Part shown: positions 18,142-29,698 of the stretch, one piece after another
How the letters are laid out: each line of letters starts with the position of its first letter
How positions within the stretch are numbered: position 1 is the first letter of the stretch
Translations under genes and position numbers: made by a program
The notes under the pieces: generated by a model
What the model saw: only the letters and a program-made list of their open reading frames with translations
Told to the model about the DNA's origin: nothing
Database searches by the model: none
Origin: Candidatus Barnesiella excrementigallinarum
Lineage (GTDB): Bacteria; Bacteroidota; Bacteroidia; Bacteroidales; Barnesiellaceae
Length of the DNA: 64,000 nucleotides
Direction: 5' to 3'
Assembly: GCA_019114445.1 (NCBI GenBank)
Contig: DXFL01000011.1
Location: 1-64,000 of the forward strand

Positions 18142-20526
18142 TTAATTTACCACCATAATCTTAGTAACCACTCCCGACTGGGATCCCGATTGCGGATTCG
18201 ACGAAGCAAAAACAAGATAAACTCCGGTCTTTACTCTTTTTCCATTACGATCCCGACCGTCCCACGAAATCTGTCCTCCATTGGAATATCCCTGGAAAAA
18301 CAGGTTTCCGGCAGTATCGGTAATCTTTACCAAACTATTGTCCATTAGCCCTGTTACCGAAATCCAACCTTCATAATCGGGGCGTACCGGATTAGGAAAA
18401 GCATACACATTACTGTAATCGGACGAAGCCTGTACAGCGTCTGATCGATATGCTGCCAATCCGCTCGATGTACCTACATAAGCGATTCCAGTAACCGGGT
18501 CGACAACCACTTCGGTTACAAAATTAGACGGTATCTTACTATTATCTACCGTAAAATGGTTGAGTATCTCTGTACCGTCGGCACTCACTACATACAATCC
18601 CGATTCCCGAGTACCTATCCACTTGCGGTTGGCTCCATCGACAAAAATATCGGTTATGTTTATATTTTGCAATAAATAATCGGCATTGTCGGTTCCGTCG
18701 TTACGAGCTATCTTTATACGGGTGCAACGGAAAGAATCGTTAAATACATTATCGGGATTTGTAATTACGATAGGTCCCGATGAAGTTCCTATCCATATAT
18801 TTCCATCATTATCCTCCTCTATACAGCTATAATAGTTGGGTGTAAATGTTTTATTATCCTGATCTGTAAATGAAACTATATTCCGTGTTTTGTCGTCGGC
18901 TGTCGTATTGTATGTGCCTTTGTCATCAAAAACAAAGACCGAACCGGGCCAGTCGCCGTAAATGACCCATTTGGGTGTAGAGTGTTTAGGCAAAAGCAAC
19001 TTGGCATATTTATTATTCGCAATATCGGGATATTTGAATTGATACCAATCGCTTATGCTCAACTCATCGGTACTTATTGACAATTTGGATTTAGGCAGCA
19101 TACACACAGCCGATTCCCCAGTATGAGCCGCCCAAAGGTTACCCTCTTCATCGAAAGTTACAACAGGCACGCATATTGCCCAATTCATTACTTTTGTAAA
19201 CGGCGAATTCGACGGCGTATAGTGACCCACACACTTGCCATTGGTTATTTTATATATACCCTCAAACCAAGTTCCTACATAAAAAGTATTTGCATCGTCG
19301 GGATCGAAAGCCAAATTGTATGTCGAATACAATACAGCCGTATGTTTATTGTTTACTAACGGCACATTCCCGACATCGATTACAGACCATTCGTTTTGAT
19401 CCAATACACTTATTCGTGTTTTTACATACTGATCTTCTGTTCCCCTACGGGGTCCCGAATTGCTCACATATAGTTTATTATCGTTAATTACAAGATTCCA
19501 GGGATCAGGTACATTCAGCAAATTTGGGAAAAAAGGTTCTTTCAAAATAATGAGATCATTCCCTTCCAATTTAAACTGGCCAAGTCCATATTCACTCAAC
19601 CCCCAAAACGACATATCTTTTTCGTAAGAAGAGGTCAATACATTCACTAAATAATCCGATTTGCCTTCAAAATTAGAAATCGTATTAAACTGTATTGAAC
19701 CATTTACAATTTCAGGTTTGCAAAAAGCTACATATACATTCCCTCTAAGTACAAAACTATCATAATATTTATCCACATGTTGTACACCCAAAACCAACGT
19801 ACCCAACGAAGTAATGTTTTCACCCGTTATATCATAATAGTGGAGGATACCTTGTATGGAATAAAACAGATATTTATCATTAAAAGACAAAAATGCCACA
19901 ATTGACGAACCGCTTGCTTCATCTAATAAAAGCCAAGAAGCCAAATCGTATTTTACACTATTGCTATCTATGTAGAAAACTCCATTATCCGATACCAAAA
20001 ACCAATATTTGGAAGAAGCTCCTACAAAATAAATTTTCTTCCCGTAATTATACGATTCACTTACTTCGTTTTTCTCATCGTTCAATACAACGATACCAAA
20101 ATCGGTTGCCAAATAGATTCTATCCCCGTAAAAACTGACATCGTTAATGCCTTTGGCTGTCGTCAATATGGCATTTTTAATATCCGGTATGTTATATAGT
20201 TTTCCATTATCGTGCAAAATATCCACATTCGAATTACTATATACGATTACCAAATATCTTTTATCATAATTGTAATAAATATCAGAAACCTCTATATCGC
20301 TCAACTTATTATTCTTGTTATATGATACAAATTCTTCGGTTTCTTTGTCGAAACAGAAAAGCGATATACCCGACACATAATAAACAAAATCGGGAGTATC
20401 CACCACCTTTACAGGATCCCCTATCGAAGAATAAATTTGCCAGTCTCTCACGGCCAACTGAGCTCGTGTAGCAAACGTAAATGATAGTATAATAAAGCAA
20501 ATTAAAATAGATAATCTCCTTAACAT
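18142..20526 (-). CDS. PorZ-like two-component-regulator-propeller protein (type IX secretion system associated)
   Basis: About 795 aa beta-propeller repeats with C-terminal sorting-like domain (FPNPVRPDYEGWISVTGL...GVYLVFASSNPQSGSQSGVVTKIMVV). Confidence 0.75.
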   Translation of the reverse strand: MLRRLSILICFIILSFTFATRAQLAVRDWQIYSSIGDPVKVVDTPDFVYYVSGISLFCFDKETEEFVSYNKNNKLSDIEVSDIYYNYDKRYLVIVYSNSNVDILHDNGKLYNIPDIKNAILTTAKGINDVSFYGDRIYLATDFGIVVLNDEKNEVSESYNYGKKIYFVGASSKYWFLVSDNGVFYIDSNSVKYDLASWLLLDEASGSSIVAFLSFNDKYLFYSIQGILHYYDITGENITSLGTLVLGVQHVDKYYDSFVLRGNVYVAFCKPEIVNGSIQFNTISNFEGKSDYLVNVLTSSYEKDMSFWGLSEYGLGQFKLEGNDLIILKEPFFPNLLNVPDPWNLVINDNKLYVSNSGPRRGTEDQYVKTRISVLDQNEWSVIDVGNVPLVNNKHTAVLYSTYNLAFDPDDANTFYVGTWFEGIYKITNGKCVGHYTPSNSPFTKVMNWAICVPVVTFDEEGNLWAAHTGESAVCMLPKSKLSISTDELSISDWYQFKYPDIANNKYAKLLLPKHSTPKWVIYGDWPGSVFVFDDKGTYNTTADDKTRNIVSFTDQDNKTFTPNYYSCIEEDNDGNIWIGTSSGPIVITNPDNVFNDSFRCTRIKIARNDGTDNADYLLQNINITDIFVDGANRKWIGTRESGLYVVSADGTEILNHFTVDNSKIPSNFVTEVVVDPVTGIAYVGTSSGLAAYRSDAVQASSDYSNVYAFPNPVRPDYEGWISVTGLMDNSLVKITDTAGNLFFQGYSNGGQISWDGRDRNGKRVKTGVYLVFASSNPQSGSQSGVVTKIMVVN

Positions 20527-20535
20527 ATCTAACAA

Positions 20536-21111
20536 TTATAAGGTATTAAAAAAATCCGACAACTTCTTTACCGCCTTTGCCCGGTGGCTTATCTTGTTCT
20601 TTTCGTTTTCGCCCATTTGAGCAAATGTTTCGTCGTAACCCTCAGGAACAAATACCGAATCATATCCAAATCCTGCGGTACCCCGCCGTTCCTCTATTAT
20701 CTTCCCGACTATCTCTCCATAAAAAACATACTCTTTATTGTCTTTTACCAAAGCTATACAGGTAACAAAACTGGCTTTTCTATTTTCTATTCCTTCGAGA
20801 TTGGCAAGCAACTTGTTTATATTCCGCTCGGAGTCGGCCGGTTCTCCCGCATAGCGTGCCGAATATACACCCGGCTCTCCATTCAAGGCCTCTACTTGAA
20901 GACCCGTATCGTCGGCAAAGCAATCGTAGCCATACTTCTCTTTTACAAACCGGGCTTTTAATAATGCATTGCCTTCGAAAGTATCGGCGGTCTCGGGTAT
21001 ATCGTCAAAACAGCCTATATCTCTCAAACTGAGTATCTCTATTTTATTCCCAATAATAGCCGATATTTCTTCAAGCTTATGCCTATTATTCGTAGCAAAG
21101 ACCAATTTCAT
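20536..21111 (-). CDS. rdgB: RdgB/HAM1 family non-canonical purine NTP pyrophosphatase
   Basis: [61 protein letters not shown]. Confidence 0.95.
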   Translation of the reverse strand: MKLVFATNNRHKLEEISAIIGNKIEILSLRDIGCFDDIPETADTFEGNALLKARFVKEKYGYDCFADDTGLQVEALNGEPGVYSARYAGEPADSERNINKLLANLEGIENRKASFVTCIALVKDNKEYVFYGEIVGKIIEERRGTAGFGYDSVFVPEGYDETFAQMGENEKNKISHRAKAVKKLSDFFNTL

Positions 21112-21149
21112 AACGAAAAATAATTATTTTTGTAAAAAATACAAACAAT

Positions 21150-22265
21150 ATGAATTCTTATACAAAAGTCCAATATTATCTATCCTTATTCATGTTTATA
21201 ACGATAAATATCTTATTTTATTTTAAATACTTATCGAAGATATCTATCGCTTGTGGAACAATAGCAAGCATTCTTTACTTGCTTTTTATTTTCCTTTTTC
21301 TTAAATATAAACCTACTTTCAAACGTAAGCTCATCAATAGCGGTATCGCAGTATTTATAGTTGTTGCTTCAATACTGCTTTTCTTCATACCCAAAGAACT
21401 CTTTACAGCCGACCGTTGGCTTATTATCGATTTATATTGGGACTCTGTTTTTAACGGACTTTATCCCTATGACCAACGAACGGCCATCGGCAATGCCCCA
21501 GGAGCCATGCCTTTTTATTTTCTCCTTTGTTTTCCGTTCTATTATATCAACGAAATAGGTTTTATGACCATTATATCCATCATTTTGCTATCGATCTATT
21601 TCTATCGGAAATCACTCCAAAGATATAGTTTATTTTTCATACTTTTGGTAACCTCGGCTTGTATCTACTGGGAAATTTTTTCGAGAAGTACTTTACTAAT
21701 CAATGCCACGCTATTTACCTTTTTTCTTTTCTACCTCTACTCGTTTCGCTCTTTTTCTACCCGAAAATTAATATGGAGCGCCATTATAGGTGGTTTTTTA
21801 TTCTCCATGCGTAATGTATTCGTATTGCCTCTTGTCGTATGGGGTTTGTATCAACTCTTCCAAGAGAAGGTATCGCCTCGTAAAGTATTCCTTTGGGGAA
21901 CTGTCTTTTTACTGTCTTTCGCCCTTACTTTTCTACCCTTCATTACTATATATTTCGACCAATTTTGGGAAGTTAATCCATTTATCACTCAGTCTACACT
22001 GGTTCCCTCCATATTCATATTCATTTTTATTATTTTGGCTATTATAGGTAGTTTCTTTTGCCGAAATTATAACGATGTCACATTTTTCAGTCTTCTCCTA
22101 TTATTTGGTATTGTTACCGTTCATGTGATAAACTCGGCTTGCCAATACGGGCTCGAAGCTGTTATTTTCGAGTCGAAAGCCGATATATCCTATTATCTGT
22201 TTTGTATTCCTTATTTGTTACAAATTCTCACAACTCAATACAAATCAAAGGAATTGGTACAATAA
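21150..22265 (+). CDS. Polytopic membrane protein, possible GT-C type glycosyltransferase
   Basis: 371 aa, many TM segments; no confident family motif. Confidence 0.5.
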   Translation: MNSYTKVQYYLSLFMFITINILFYFKYLSKISIACGTIASILYLLFIFLFLKYKPTFKRKLINSGIAVFIVVASILLFFIPKELFTADRWLIIDLYWDSVFNGLYPYDQRTAIGNAPGAMPFYFLLCFPFYYINEIGFMTIISIILLSIYFYRKSLQRYSLFFILLVTSACIYWEIFSRSTLLINATLFTFFLFYLYSFRSFSTRKLIWSAIIGGFLFSMRNVFVLPLVVWGLYQLFQEKVSPRKVFLWGTVFLLSFALTFLPFITIYFDQFWEVNPFITQSTLVPSIFIFIFIILAIIGSFFCRNYNDVTFFSLLLLFGIVTVHVINSACQYGLEAVIFESKADISYYLFCIPYLLQILTTQYKSKELVQ

Positions 22266-22282
22266 AATTGTGTTTTTCTTAT

Positions 22283-23311
22283 ATGAAGGAAAAAGAAAGA
22301 ATATTGTGGATAGATTATACCAAATCGATATGTATCTATTTGGTATTACTGGGTCATACCTTTATACCTCAACCGATGACCTATTTTATCTACACTTTCC
22401 ATATGCCTCTTTTCTTTTTCCTATCGGGGTGCCTCTTTTCGTTCGAAAAAAATCCCACCTTCAAAGAATTCATAGCAAAACGGTTCAAAAGGCTTATGAT
22501 ACCTTATTTATGGATCAATCTCATTACCTATCTGTTTTGGCTTTTTGTAGGCCGTAAATTCGGTATAGACACCTCGGACAATATGTCGTGGTATGCCCCT
22601 TTAAAAGGTATTTTCTTAGGTTATGGAAAAATATACAGCAATCCACCCATGTGGTTTTTCTTCTGCTTGTTCTCTCTCGAAATTATCTATTATTTTATAT
22701 TTAAACCTCTGAAAAACAATACTAGAAAAATTATAATAGTCCTATTAACCATAGCCATCGCAGGTTATATAAACTATCGATTCAATCCATCGACTTTACC
22801 CTTTTATTTAGGTCCGGCCATCGTAGGCATAATATTTTACGGAACAGGAAATTTGATCGTAAAAAAAATAGAAATAAAAAAAATAAGACCGCTGCATGGA
22901 ATCCTTATTCTTATAACTTTCCTTACCGTTCTTTTTATCTCCCCAAAAAACGGATATGTAACTATGAGTGAAAACGATTATAAAAATTACGGTTTGTTTC
23001 TCATAGGCAGTTTAGCAGGTATATACTTAGTTTGTATCATAGGCAATTTATTATCTTTGAAACCCGTTTTCAAAAATACGATTGTCTACATATCGAAAAA
23101 CACATTACTTATCAACGGCTTTCATATTCTTATGTTCTCCGGTCTAAAAGGAATTATGGTTTTTGTGCTGCACATACCGCTCGATACGCTTTATGGTACG
23201 GTAATGCCCAATATTCTGTTTTCTATTGTAGCACTATTCCTATGCCTGCCTTTGGCATACATCATAAATCGTTATTTTCCTTTTATCGTAGGAATGAAAA
23301 AAACGAGATGA
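22283..23311 (+). CDS. Acyltransferase family 3 (fucose 4-O-acetylase-like) membrane protein
   Basis: ATG at 22283; MKEKERILWIDYTKSICIYLVLLGHTFIPQPMTYFIYTFHMPLFFFLSGCLF. Confidence 0.85.
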   Translation: MKEKERILWIDYTKSICIYLVLLGHTFIPQPMTYFIYTFHMPLFFFLSGCLFSFEKNPTFKEFIAKRFKRLMIPYLWINLITYLFWLFVGRKFGIDTSDNMSWYAPLKGIFLGYGKIYSNPPMWFFFCLFSLEIIYYFIFKPLKNNTRKIIIVLLTIAIAGYINYRFNPSTLPFYLGPAIVGIIFYGTGNLIVKKIEIKKIRPLHGILILITFLTVLFISPKNGYVTMSENDYKNYGLFLIGSLAGIYLVCIIGNLLSLKPVFKNTIVYISKNTLLINGFHILMFSGLKGIMVFVLHIPLDTLYGTVMPNILFSIVALFLCLPLAYIINRYFPFIVGMKKTR

Positions 23312-23320
23312 TAAACAATA

Positions 23321-24190
23321 TTATGTCTTTATCTTGTCGAAACCTTCACCATAAACGCCTACTACATTCGATTGCGAAATAAAGGCTTTGGGATCGATGG
23401 ACTTAATTAAACGGAATATTCTTACCGATTCGTTACGTTTAGCCAAAATCATCAACACTTTTTTTGGTTGTTTGGAGTACCAGCCCATACCATCGAGAAC
23501 CGTTACACCTCGACGTATATCTTGGTTGACGTGTGTAGCTATTTCTTCATATTTATCGGACAAAACCAATATTTGTATCGACTGACGTTTTCCGTTGATG
23601 AGCATATCCATCGTATAACTCATCACACCCATTACCACATAACCGAATATCATTTTCTCGATACTGTGGAACAATATATATGAACAAGCTATGATCAAAA
23701 AATCGATATACATCATCATTTTGGCAAACGATATATTTTTATATTTGTTTACCATAGCCGCTATAATATCGGTTCCTCCCGTACTACCGTTCGACACAAA
23801 TACAAGTCCTATACCTACACCACACAATATACCGCCTATGATTGCCGACATGAAAGGTTGTTCTTCGACCAAAGCATCGTGTATAAACAACGGCAATATC
23901 GACAAGAAAGCCGAACAAACAATTACACTGAATATGGTACGTATACAAAATTGAAGCCCCAATACCTTAACGGCTGCTAACAACAACAGTACATTAATGG
24001 TAAAATAAGAAACCGATATAGGTATTTTCGTACCGTAATATATCAATGCCGATATACCGGTTACACCTCCAGTCGTTATTTCATTAGGCAATAAGAAACC
24101 TACCCACCCTATTGCATATAATAACAACCCGAAAATGATTACACAGTAATCTTTTATCGCATACCATATACTGTTAAAAGGCAAATGCAT
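23321..24190 (-). CDS. YitT family membrane protein (DUF161/DUF2179)
   Basis: GLLLYAIGWVGFLLPNEITTGGVTGISALIYY; FVSNGSTGGTDIIAAMVNKY; C-terminal DUF2179. Confidence 0.92.
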   Translation of the reverse strand: MHLPFNSIWYAIKDYCVIIFGLLLYAIGWVGFLLPNEITTGGVTGISALIYYGTKIPISVSYFTINVLLLLAAVKVLGLQFCIRTIFSVIVCSAFLSILPLFIHDALVEEQPFMSAIIGGILCGVGIGLVFVSNGSTGGTDIIAAMVNKYKNISFAKMMMYIDFLIIACSYILFHSIEKMIFGYVVMGVMSYTMDMLINGKRQSIQILVLSDKYEEIATHVNQDIRRGVTVLDGMGWYSKQPKKVLMILAKRNESVRIFRLIKSIDPKAFISQSNVVGVYGEGFDKIKT

Positions 24191-24206
24191 AATTATATTT
24201 TTATAT

Positions 24207-24240
24207 TTAATGCCTGCACATGATTATGTACAGGCATTAA
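24207..24240. terminator. Stem-loop between leuS and yitT-like gene
   Basis: TTAATGCCTG ... CAGGCATTAA, 10-bp stem. Confidence 0.5.
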
Positions 24241-24245
24241 AATCA

Positions 24246-27017
24246 TTAAACAACTACATTTACTATTTTATTGGGTACTACTATTATCTTTTTAGGAGTT
24301 TTTCCATCGAGCCAACGTTGTGAAGATTCGTGATTCAATACGATTTTCTCTATTTCTTCACGCGATGTCTCTGCCGGAATTTCGAGATTGTAACGTGCTT
24401 TTCCATTGAAAGAAATAGCATAAGTCACTACATCTTCTTTTAAATACTCCTCGTTCCATGCAGGCCATTGTGCATCGCACACAGTAGTATGGTTACCCAA
24501 TTCGTGCCATAACTCTTCACTGATGTGAGGTGCAAACGGTGCCAATAATATAACTATCTTTTCGAGTATCTGTTTATTACGCGATTTCAGTGTTGTCAAC
24601 TCATTTACACAAATCATAAAAGCACTTATCGAAGTATTATACGAGAAATTCTCGATGTCCCACGATATTTTCTTGATGAGTTTATGCAACGATTTTAACT
24701 CTTCTTTTGTAGGATCACTATCTATTACAGCCAAATTATCGCCTTGATAGAACAAATTCCACAATTTTTTCAAGAAACGGTGTACCCCGTCTATACCGTT
24801 GGTATCCCACGGTTTACTTTGCTCGATAGGACCGAGGAACATCTCGTATAAACGCAACGTATCGGCTCCGTATTTTTCAACTATATCGTCGGGATTTACC
24901 ACATTGTACATCGATTTCGACATCTTCTCTACCGCCCAACCGCACACATAGCGTCCATCATCTTCAAAGATAAATTCTGCCGAAGCAAATTCGGGCCGCC
25001 ATTTCTTGAATGCTTCTATATCGAGTACATCGTTGCTTACTATATTCACATCGACATGAATAGGCGTAGTATCGTACTCTTTTTTCTTGTTGAGCGATAC
25101 AAAAGTATTGGTGTCTTTAATACGATATACAAAATTGGAACGTCCTTGTATCATACCCTGATTGATAAGTTTCTTGAAAGGTTCGTCCTCACAAACCACT
25201 CCTTTATCGAACAGGAATTTGTTCCAAAAACGACTGTAAATAAGGTGACCCGTAGCGTGTTCGGTTCCTCCTACATAAAGATCCACATTACGCCAATATT
25301 CATCGCTCTCTTTCGAAACCAATGCCTTATCGTTATGAGGGTCCATATAGCGCAAATAATAGGCCGATGAGCCTGCAAATCCCGGCATTGTACACAATTC
25401 CAACGGATAGTGTTCGGCTGTCTCCCAATTTTTTGCACGACCCAGAGGAGGTTCACCTGTTTCGGTTGGCAGGAATTTGTCTACTTCGGGAAGTTCGAGC
25501 GGCAATTTGCTTTCGTCGAGCATATAGGGCATCCCCTCTTTGTAATACACAGGGAATGGTTCACCCCAATAACGTTGACGACTGAATATGGCATCACGCA
25601 AACGATAATTTACCTTTACCCGTCCTATACCTTTTTCTTTGATAAATTTCTTGGTAGCGGCAATAGCTTCCTTTACCTCCATACCATTCAAGTCAAGGCC
25701 GTTTCCACAAGAATTTATCATCTTGCCCTCTTTGGCATCGAAGCTCTCTTCCGATACATCACAACCTTCAATCAGAGGTATAATGGGTAAATCGAAATGT
25801 TTGGCAAAAGCATAGTCACGACTATCGTGGGCAGGTACCGCCATAATAGCACCCGTACCATATCCGGCCAATACATAATCACTTATGTAAATGGGAATAT
25901 GCTTGTTGTTCAACGGATTTATGGCGTATGCTCCTGTAAATACACCGGTAACACTACGATCCATAAGGCGTTCACGCTCAGTACGGTGTTTAATGCTTTC
26001 CAAATATTCATTTACAGCAGCCTCTTGGTCGGGAGTAACCACCTGTTTTACATATTCGCTTTCGGGAGCCAAAACCATGAAAGTAACTCCAAAAACCGTA
26101 TCGGCACGAGTAGTAAAGATAGTGAATTCAACATTCGAATCGACTACTTTAAATTGCATTTCAGCTCCTTCCGAACGTCCTATCCAGTTCTTTTGAGTCT
26201 CTTTCAAAGAATCGGTCCAATCTATTTTATCAAGACCATCTAACAAACGTTGTGCATAAGCCGATACTCTGAGGCACCATTGACGCATTACTTTTTGTTC
26301 TACCGGATATCCACCACGTATCGAAACACCTTCGCTTACTTCGTCATTGGCCAAAACCGTACCCAACTGAGGACACCAGTTTACCATCGTATCGCCCAAA
26401 TAAGCAATACGATAATTCATCAATATCTCTTGTTGTTCTTTTTCAGTTTTGTTTTTCCAATCCTCGGCTGTAAACGAAAGTTCTTCACCACAAGCTACAT
26501 TCAAACCGTCGGTACCCGTCGTTTCAAAAATTTTTACCAACTCTTCGATAGGACGTGCCTGTTGTTTATCGTTGCTATAATAGCTGTTGAACATTTGAAT
26601 AAAAGCCCATTGTGTCCACTTGTAATATTCGGGATCACACGTGCGTATTTCGCGACTCCAATCGTAACAAAAACCTATTTTGTCCAACTGTTCGCGATAA
26701 CGATTTATATTTTTCTCGGTTGTTATAGCCGGATGTTGTCCGGTTTGTATGGCATATTGTTCGGCCGGAAGTCCGTATGCATCGTATCCCATAGGGTGGA
26801 GTACGTTGAATCCTTTCAGACGTTTATATCGAGAATAAATATCGGAAGCTATATATCCAAGCGGGTGACCTACGTGCAAACCGGCCCCCGAAGGGTAGGG
26901 GAACATATCCAATACATAGTATTTGGGTTTCTCCTTATTCTCTGTTACTTTGTATATATTATTGTCTTTCCAATATTTTTGCCACTTTTTCTCTATCTCT
27001 TTGAAATTATATTCCAT
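24246..27017 (-). CDS. leuS: Leucine-tRNA ligase
   Basis: [32 protein letters not shown] (KMSKS); editing domain. Start at [12 protein letters not shown]. Confidence 0.96.
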   Translation of the reverse strand: MEYNFKEIEKKWQKYWKDNNIYKVTENKEKPKYYVLDMFPYPSGAGLHVGHPLGYIASDIYSRYKRLKGFNVLHPMGYDAYGLPAEQYAIQTGQHPAITTEKNINRYREQLDKIGFCYDWSREIRTCDPEYYKWTQWAFIQMFNSYYSNDKQQARPIEELVKIFETTGTDGLNVACGEELSFTAEDWKNKTEKEQQEILMNYRIAYLGDTMVNWCPQLGTVLANDEVSEGVSIRGGYPVEQKVMRQWCLRVSAYAQRLLDGLDKIDWTDSLKETQKNWIGRSEGAEMQFKVVDSNVEFTIFTTRADTVFGVTFMVLAPESEYVKQVVTPDQEAAVNEYLESIKHRTERERLMDRSVTGVFTGAYAINPLNNKHIPIYISDYVLAGYGTGAIMAVPAHDSRDYAFAKHFDLPIIPLIEGCDVSEESFDAKEGKMINSCGNGLDLNGMEVKEAIAATKKFIKEKGIGRVKVNYRLRDAIFSRQRYWGEPFPVYYKEGMPYMLDESKLPLELPEVDKFLPTETGEPPLGRAKNWETAEHYPLELCTMPGFAGSSAYYLRYMDPHNDKALVSKESDEYWRNVDLYVGGTEHATGHLIYSRFWNKFLFDKGVVCEDEPFKKLINQGMIQGRSNFVYRIKDTNTFVSLNKKKEYDTTPIHVDVNIVSNDVLDIEAFKKWRPEFASAEFIFEDDGRYVCGWAVEKMSKSMYNVVNPDDIVEKYGADTLRLYEMFLGPIEQSKPWDTNGIDGVHRFLKKLWNLFYQGDNLAVIDSDPTKEELKSLHKLIKKISWDIENFSYNTSISAFMICVNELTTLKSRNKQILEKIVILLAPFAPHISEELWHELGNHTTVCDAQWPAWNEEYLKEDVVTYAISFNGKARYNLEIPAETSREEIEKIVLNHESSQRWLDGKTPKKIIVVPNKIVNVVV

Positions 27018-27055
27018 GATGAACAATATGATAAATAATATTTAATACTTTTTTT

Positions 27056-28045
27056 TCAAATTCCTAACGAAGCCGATATATCAAGCATTCGTTGTATGGG
27101 TTTAATAGCTTTTTCGGCTATCTTTTCATCTACCTCTATTTCGGGTAATTCATATTTAAGCGTATTATACAATTTTTCCATCGTATTCAAACGCATAAAA
27201 TTACATTCATTACAAGCACAAGTGCTGTCGCTGGGTGGTGCCGGTATAAATTCTTTATCGGGATTACTTTTTTTCATTTCATGCAATATACCCGATTCGG
27301 TAGCTACAATGAAACGTTTGCAATCCGACTGTGTGGCAAACTTCAACAAAGCTGCCGTAGAACCTACTTTATCAGCTATCAACAATATATCTCTTTTACA
27401 TTCGGGATGTGCCAATATCAATGCATCGGGATATTGTTTTTTCAACTCTACGATCTTCTCCAATGAAAATTGTGAATGTACATGACAAGCTCCGTCCCAA
27501 AGCAACATATTACGTCCGGTAATACTATTGATGTAGTTACCCAAATTTTTATCAGGACCAAAGATTATTTTTTCATCTGCCGGAAAACTCTCTACTATCT
27601 GCCGAGCATTCGACGATGTTACTACTACATCGGTATGAGCTTTTACGGCTGCCGACGTATTTACATACGATATGACTTTATAATCGGAGTGTTGTTTTAC
27701 AAATTCAGCAAAAGCATCGGCTTGACAACTGTCTGCCAAAGAACAACCGGCATTCAAATCGGGTATCAACACCTTTTTATCGGGACAGATGATTTTTGCA
27801 GTTTCGCCCATGAAATGAACACCGCAAAGAACCAGTATAGAAGCATCGGTTTTGGCAGCCCATTGAGCCAAAGCCAACGAATCGCCTACATAATCGGCTA
27901 TATCTTGAATATCTCCCGATTGGTAGTAATGAGCGAGGATAACAGCATTCTTTTCCCGTTTCATTTTCTCTATTTCCGAGATTAGATCTATTCCTGTGGG
28001 AATAGGAATATCCACATAACCCTTAGAGATATTTACATCAAACAT
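27056..28045 (-). CDS. nadA: Quinolinate synthase
   Basis: AHYYQSGDIQDIADYVGDSLAL; VLCGVHFMGETAKI; HPECKRDI. Confidence 0.95.
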   Translation of the reverse strand: MFDVNISKGYVDIPIPTGIDLISEIEKMKREKNAVILAHYYQSGDIQDIADYVGDSLALAQWAAKTDASILVLCGVHFMGETAKIICPDKKVLIPDLNAGCSLADSCQADAFAEFVKQHSDYKVISYVNTSAAVKAHTDVVVTSSNARQIVESFPADEKIIFGPDKNLGNYINSITGRNMLLWDGACHVHSQFSLEKIVELKKQYPDALILAHPECKRDILLIADKVGSTAALLKFATQSDCKRFIVATESGILHEMKKSNPDKEFIPAPPSDSTCACNECNFMRLNTMEKLYNTLKYELPEIEVDEKIAEKAIKPIQRMLDISASLGI

Positions 28046-28483
28046 ATATATTTCTTTTTATTTTTAATTTTAAAAATCTTTATTGTTGATGATAATAGCC
28101 TGTTGAAAGCAGGGATAACTTGTTATTAAAACTCTTGCTTTTTTGGTTATCAAACTTTTGTTCGAGTTTATGAATATATAGTCAACTACTTTCTCTTTTT
28201 ATAATGAGCTTTTTATCTTTTTTATCAACGCCTTGTTTACAAGGTGCAAAGTTAATAACTTTATTCTATTTGTGTGATTGATAAATAGATATTTTAGGTT
28301 GATATATAGACTAAAAACTTAATGTATTATTATTTGCTTTTTTTGTACGAAGCAGTGTATAAAGATAAATTTCAAAAATCAAAGAATAGAATAAATTTTT
28401 TACATCACTATTTTGCAACGTTTTATAAACACTTAATAACAGCTTATGCACATATCGCATAATAGTAAAATTATTCATTTTAT
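28046..28483. other. AT-rich intergenic region, candidate part of a replication-origin region
   Basis: 438 bp AT-rich gap with TTATGCACA (28444-28452) and weaker DnaA-box-like TTATCAACG (28222-28230). Confidence 0.35.
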
Positions 28484-28561
28484 TTGAATAGCTTTTATAT
28501 CTGTTTGGTGTTGGCGTTCTTTACATTATCTTTGTTTCTGCTTATGGTAATAAACATAGTT

Positions 28562-29092
28562 ATGAAGAAAAAAAGCATACTGGATTTGAAAAGAATTTCA
28601 CAGGAAGAATTCAAGCACGCAGATAAAATACCTTTGGTAGTGATTTTGGATAATATACGAAGCCTTAATAATATAGGTTCGGTATTTCGTACTTCCGACG
28701 CTTTCAGAGTTGCTTGTATATATTTGTGTGGAATAACGGCTACACCGCCTCATGCCGATATTCATAAAACGGCTTTGGGTGCCGAGGATAGTGTGGACTG
28801 GATTTATGAGCAAGATACTTGTATGGTTGTTGATAAATTATTATCGGCAAATTATGAGGTCTATGCTATTGAGCAAGTAGAAAATAGTATAAGCCTGACA
28901 GATATTAAGTTAGATAAAAATAAAAAATATGCTGTTATTTTGGGTAACGAGGTAAAGGGTGTACAGCAATCGGTTGTGGATAAATGTACAGGCAGCATAG
29001 AAATACCGCAATTCGGTACTAAACACTCGTTGAATGTTTCGGTAACGGCCGGATTGGTAATTTGGGATTTTTTCAAACAGTTGGGATTATAG
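28562..29092 (+). CDS. TrmH/SpoU family RNA methyltransferase
   Basis: LDNIRSLNNIGSVFRTSDAF; AVILGNEVKGVQQSVVDKC; IPQFGTKHSLNVSVTAGLVIWDF. TATCTTTG -7 box at 28527-28534. Confidence 0.92.
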   Translation: MKKKSILDLKRISQEEFKHADKIPLVVILDNIRSLNNIGSVFRTSDAFRVACIYLCGITATPPHADIHKTALGAEDSVDWIYEQDTCMVVDKLLSANYEVYAIEQVENSISLTDIKLDKNKKYAVILGNEVKGVQQSVVDKCTGSIEIPQFGTKHSLNVSVTAGLVIWDFFKQLGL

Positions 29093-29689
29093 TGACCCTT
29101 GTTCTACCAATATGCAAATTCTTTCGATGGTTTTGTCTTCGCCTTCGGGATCCCAGTCGGTTTTTAGCGATGCACCGAACAGTTGACCGAAAAATTGCCA
29201 AAAATTGGCTCTGAAACTACCCAAGAAAGCTTTTATCAAATCGTATGACGATTGATTACATTCGCGATTGATAAGTTTAATAAGCATTTTCCCTTGTGAG
29301 AGGGTAAATTTTTTCAGTACGGGTTTATATTGTTGAAAAACCTCTTTTTCCATTTTTTTCATGTGATCGGCCCGAGCCTCATCGTCGGGTAGAGTTTCCA
29401 AATATTCGTACGTTTCTATGAAAATAGCATAGATCAATTTGGCGTATGGCAATGTTTTTTTTACATCGCGTACAGTTTTCCAATAGAATTTTTCTTGTTT
29501 TTTATTTTTGAATTTTTCGGGAGGAAATACATAAAAAGTACGAAGTTCTATTAGGGGTACCGTGTCGTTATCGACGATGGTCCAATAAAAACGTTTGTAT
29601 GCAGGGTGACTTTCCTGTATAATCTGCGACTTTATAGAAGGATTGTACAGGATAAGAAAAAGAAATAATATGGACAATAATTTCTTCAT
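29087..29689 (-). CDS. DUF4294 family secreted protein
   Basis: Signal peptide; FYWTIVDNDTVPLIELRTFYVFPPEKFKNKKQEKFYWKTVRDVKKTLPYAKL. Confidence 0.7.
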   Translation of the reverse strand: MKKLLSILFLFLILYNPSIKSQIIQESHPAYKRFYWTIVDNDTVPLIELRTFYVFPPEKFKNKKQEKFYWKTVRDVKKTLPYAKLIYAIFIETYEYLETLPDDEARADHMKKMEKEVFQQYKPVLKKFTLSQGKMLIKLINRECNQSSYDLIKAFLGSFRANFWQFFGQLFGASLKTDWDPEGEDKTIERICILVEQGSL

Positions 29690-29698
29690 TGGGTACAA

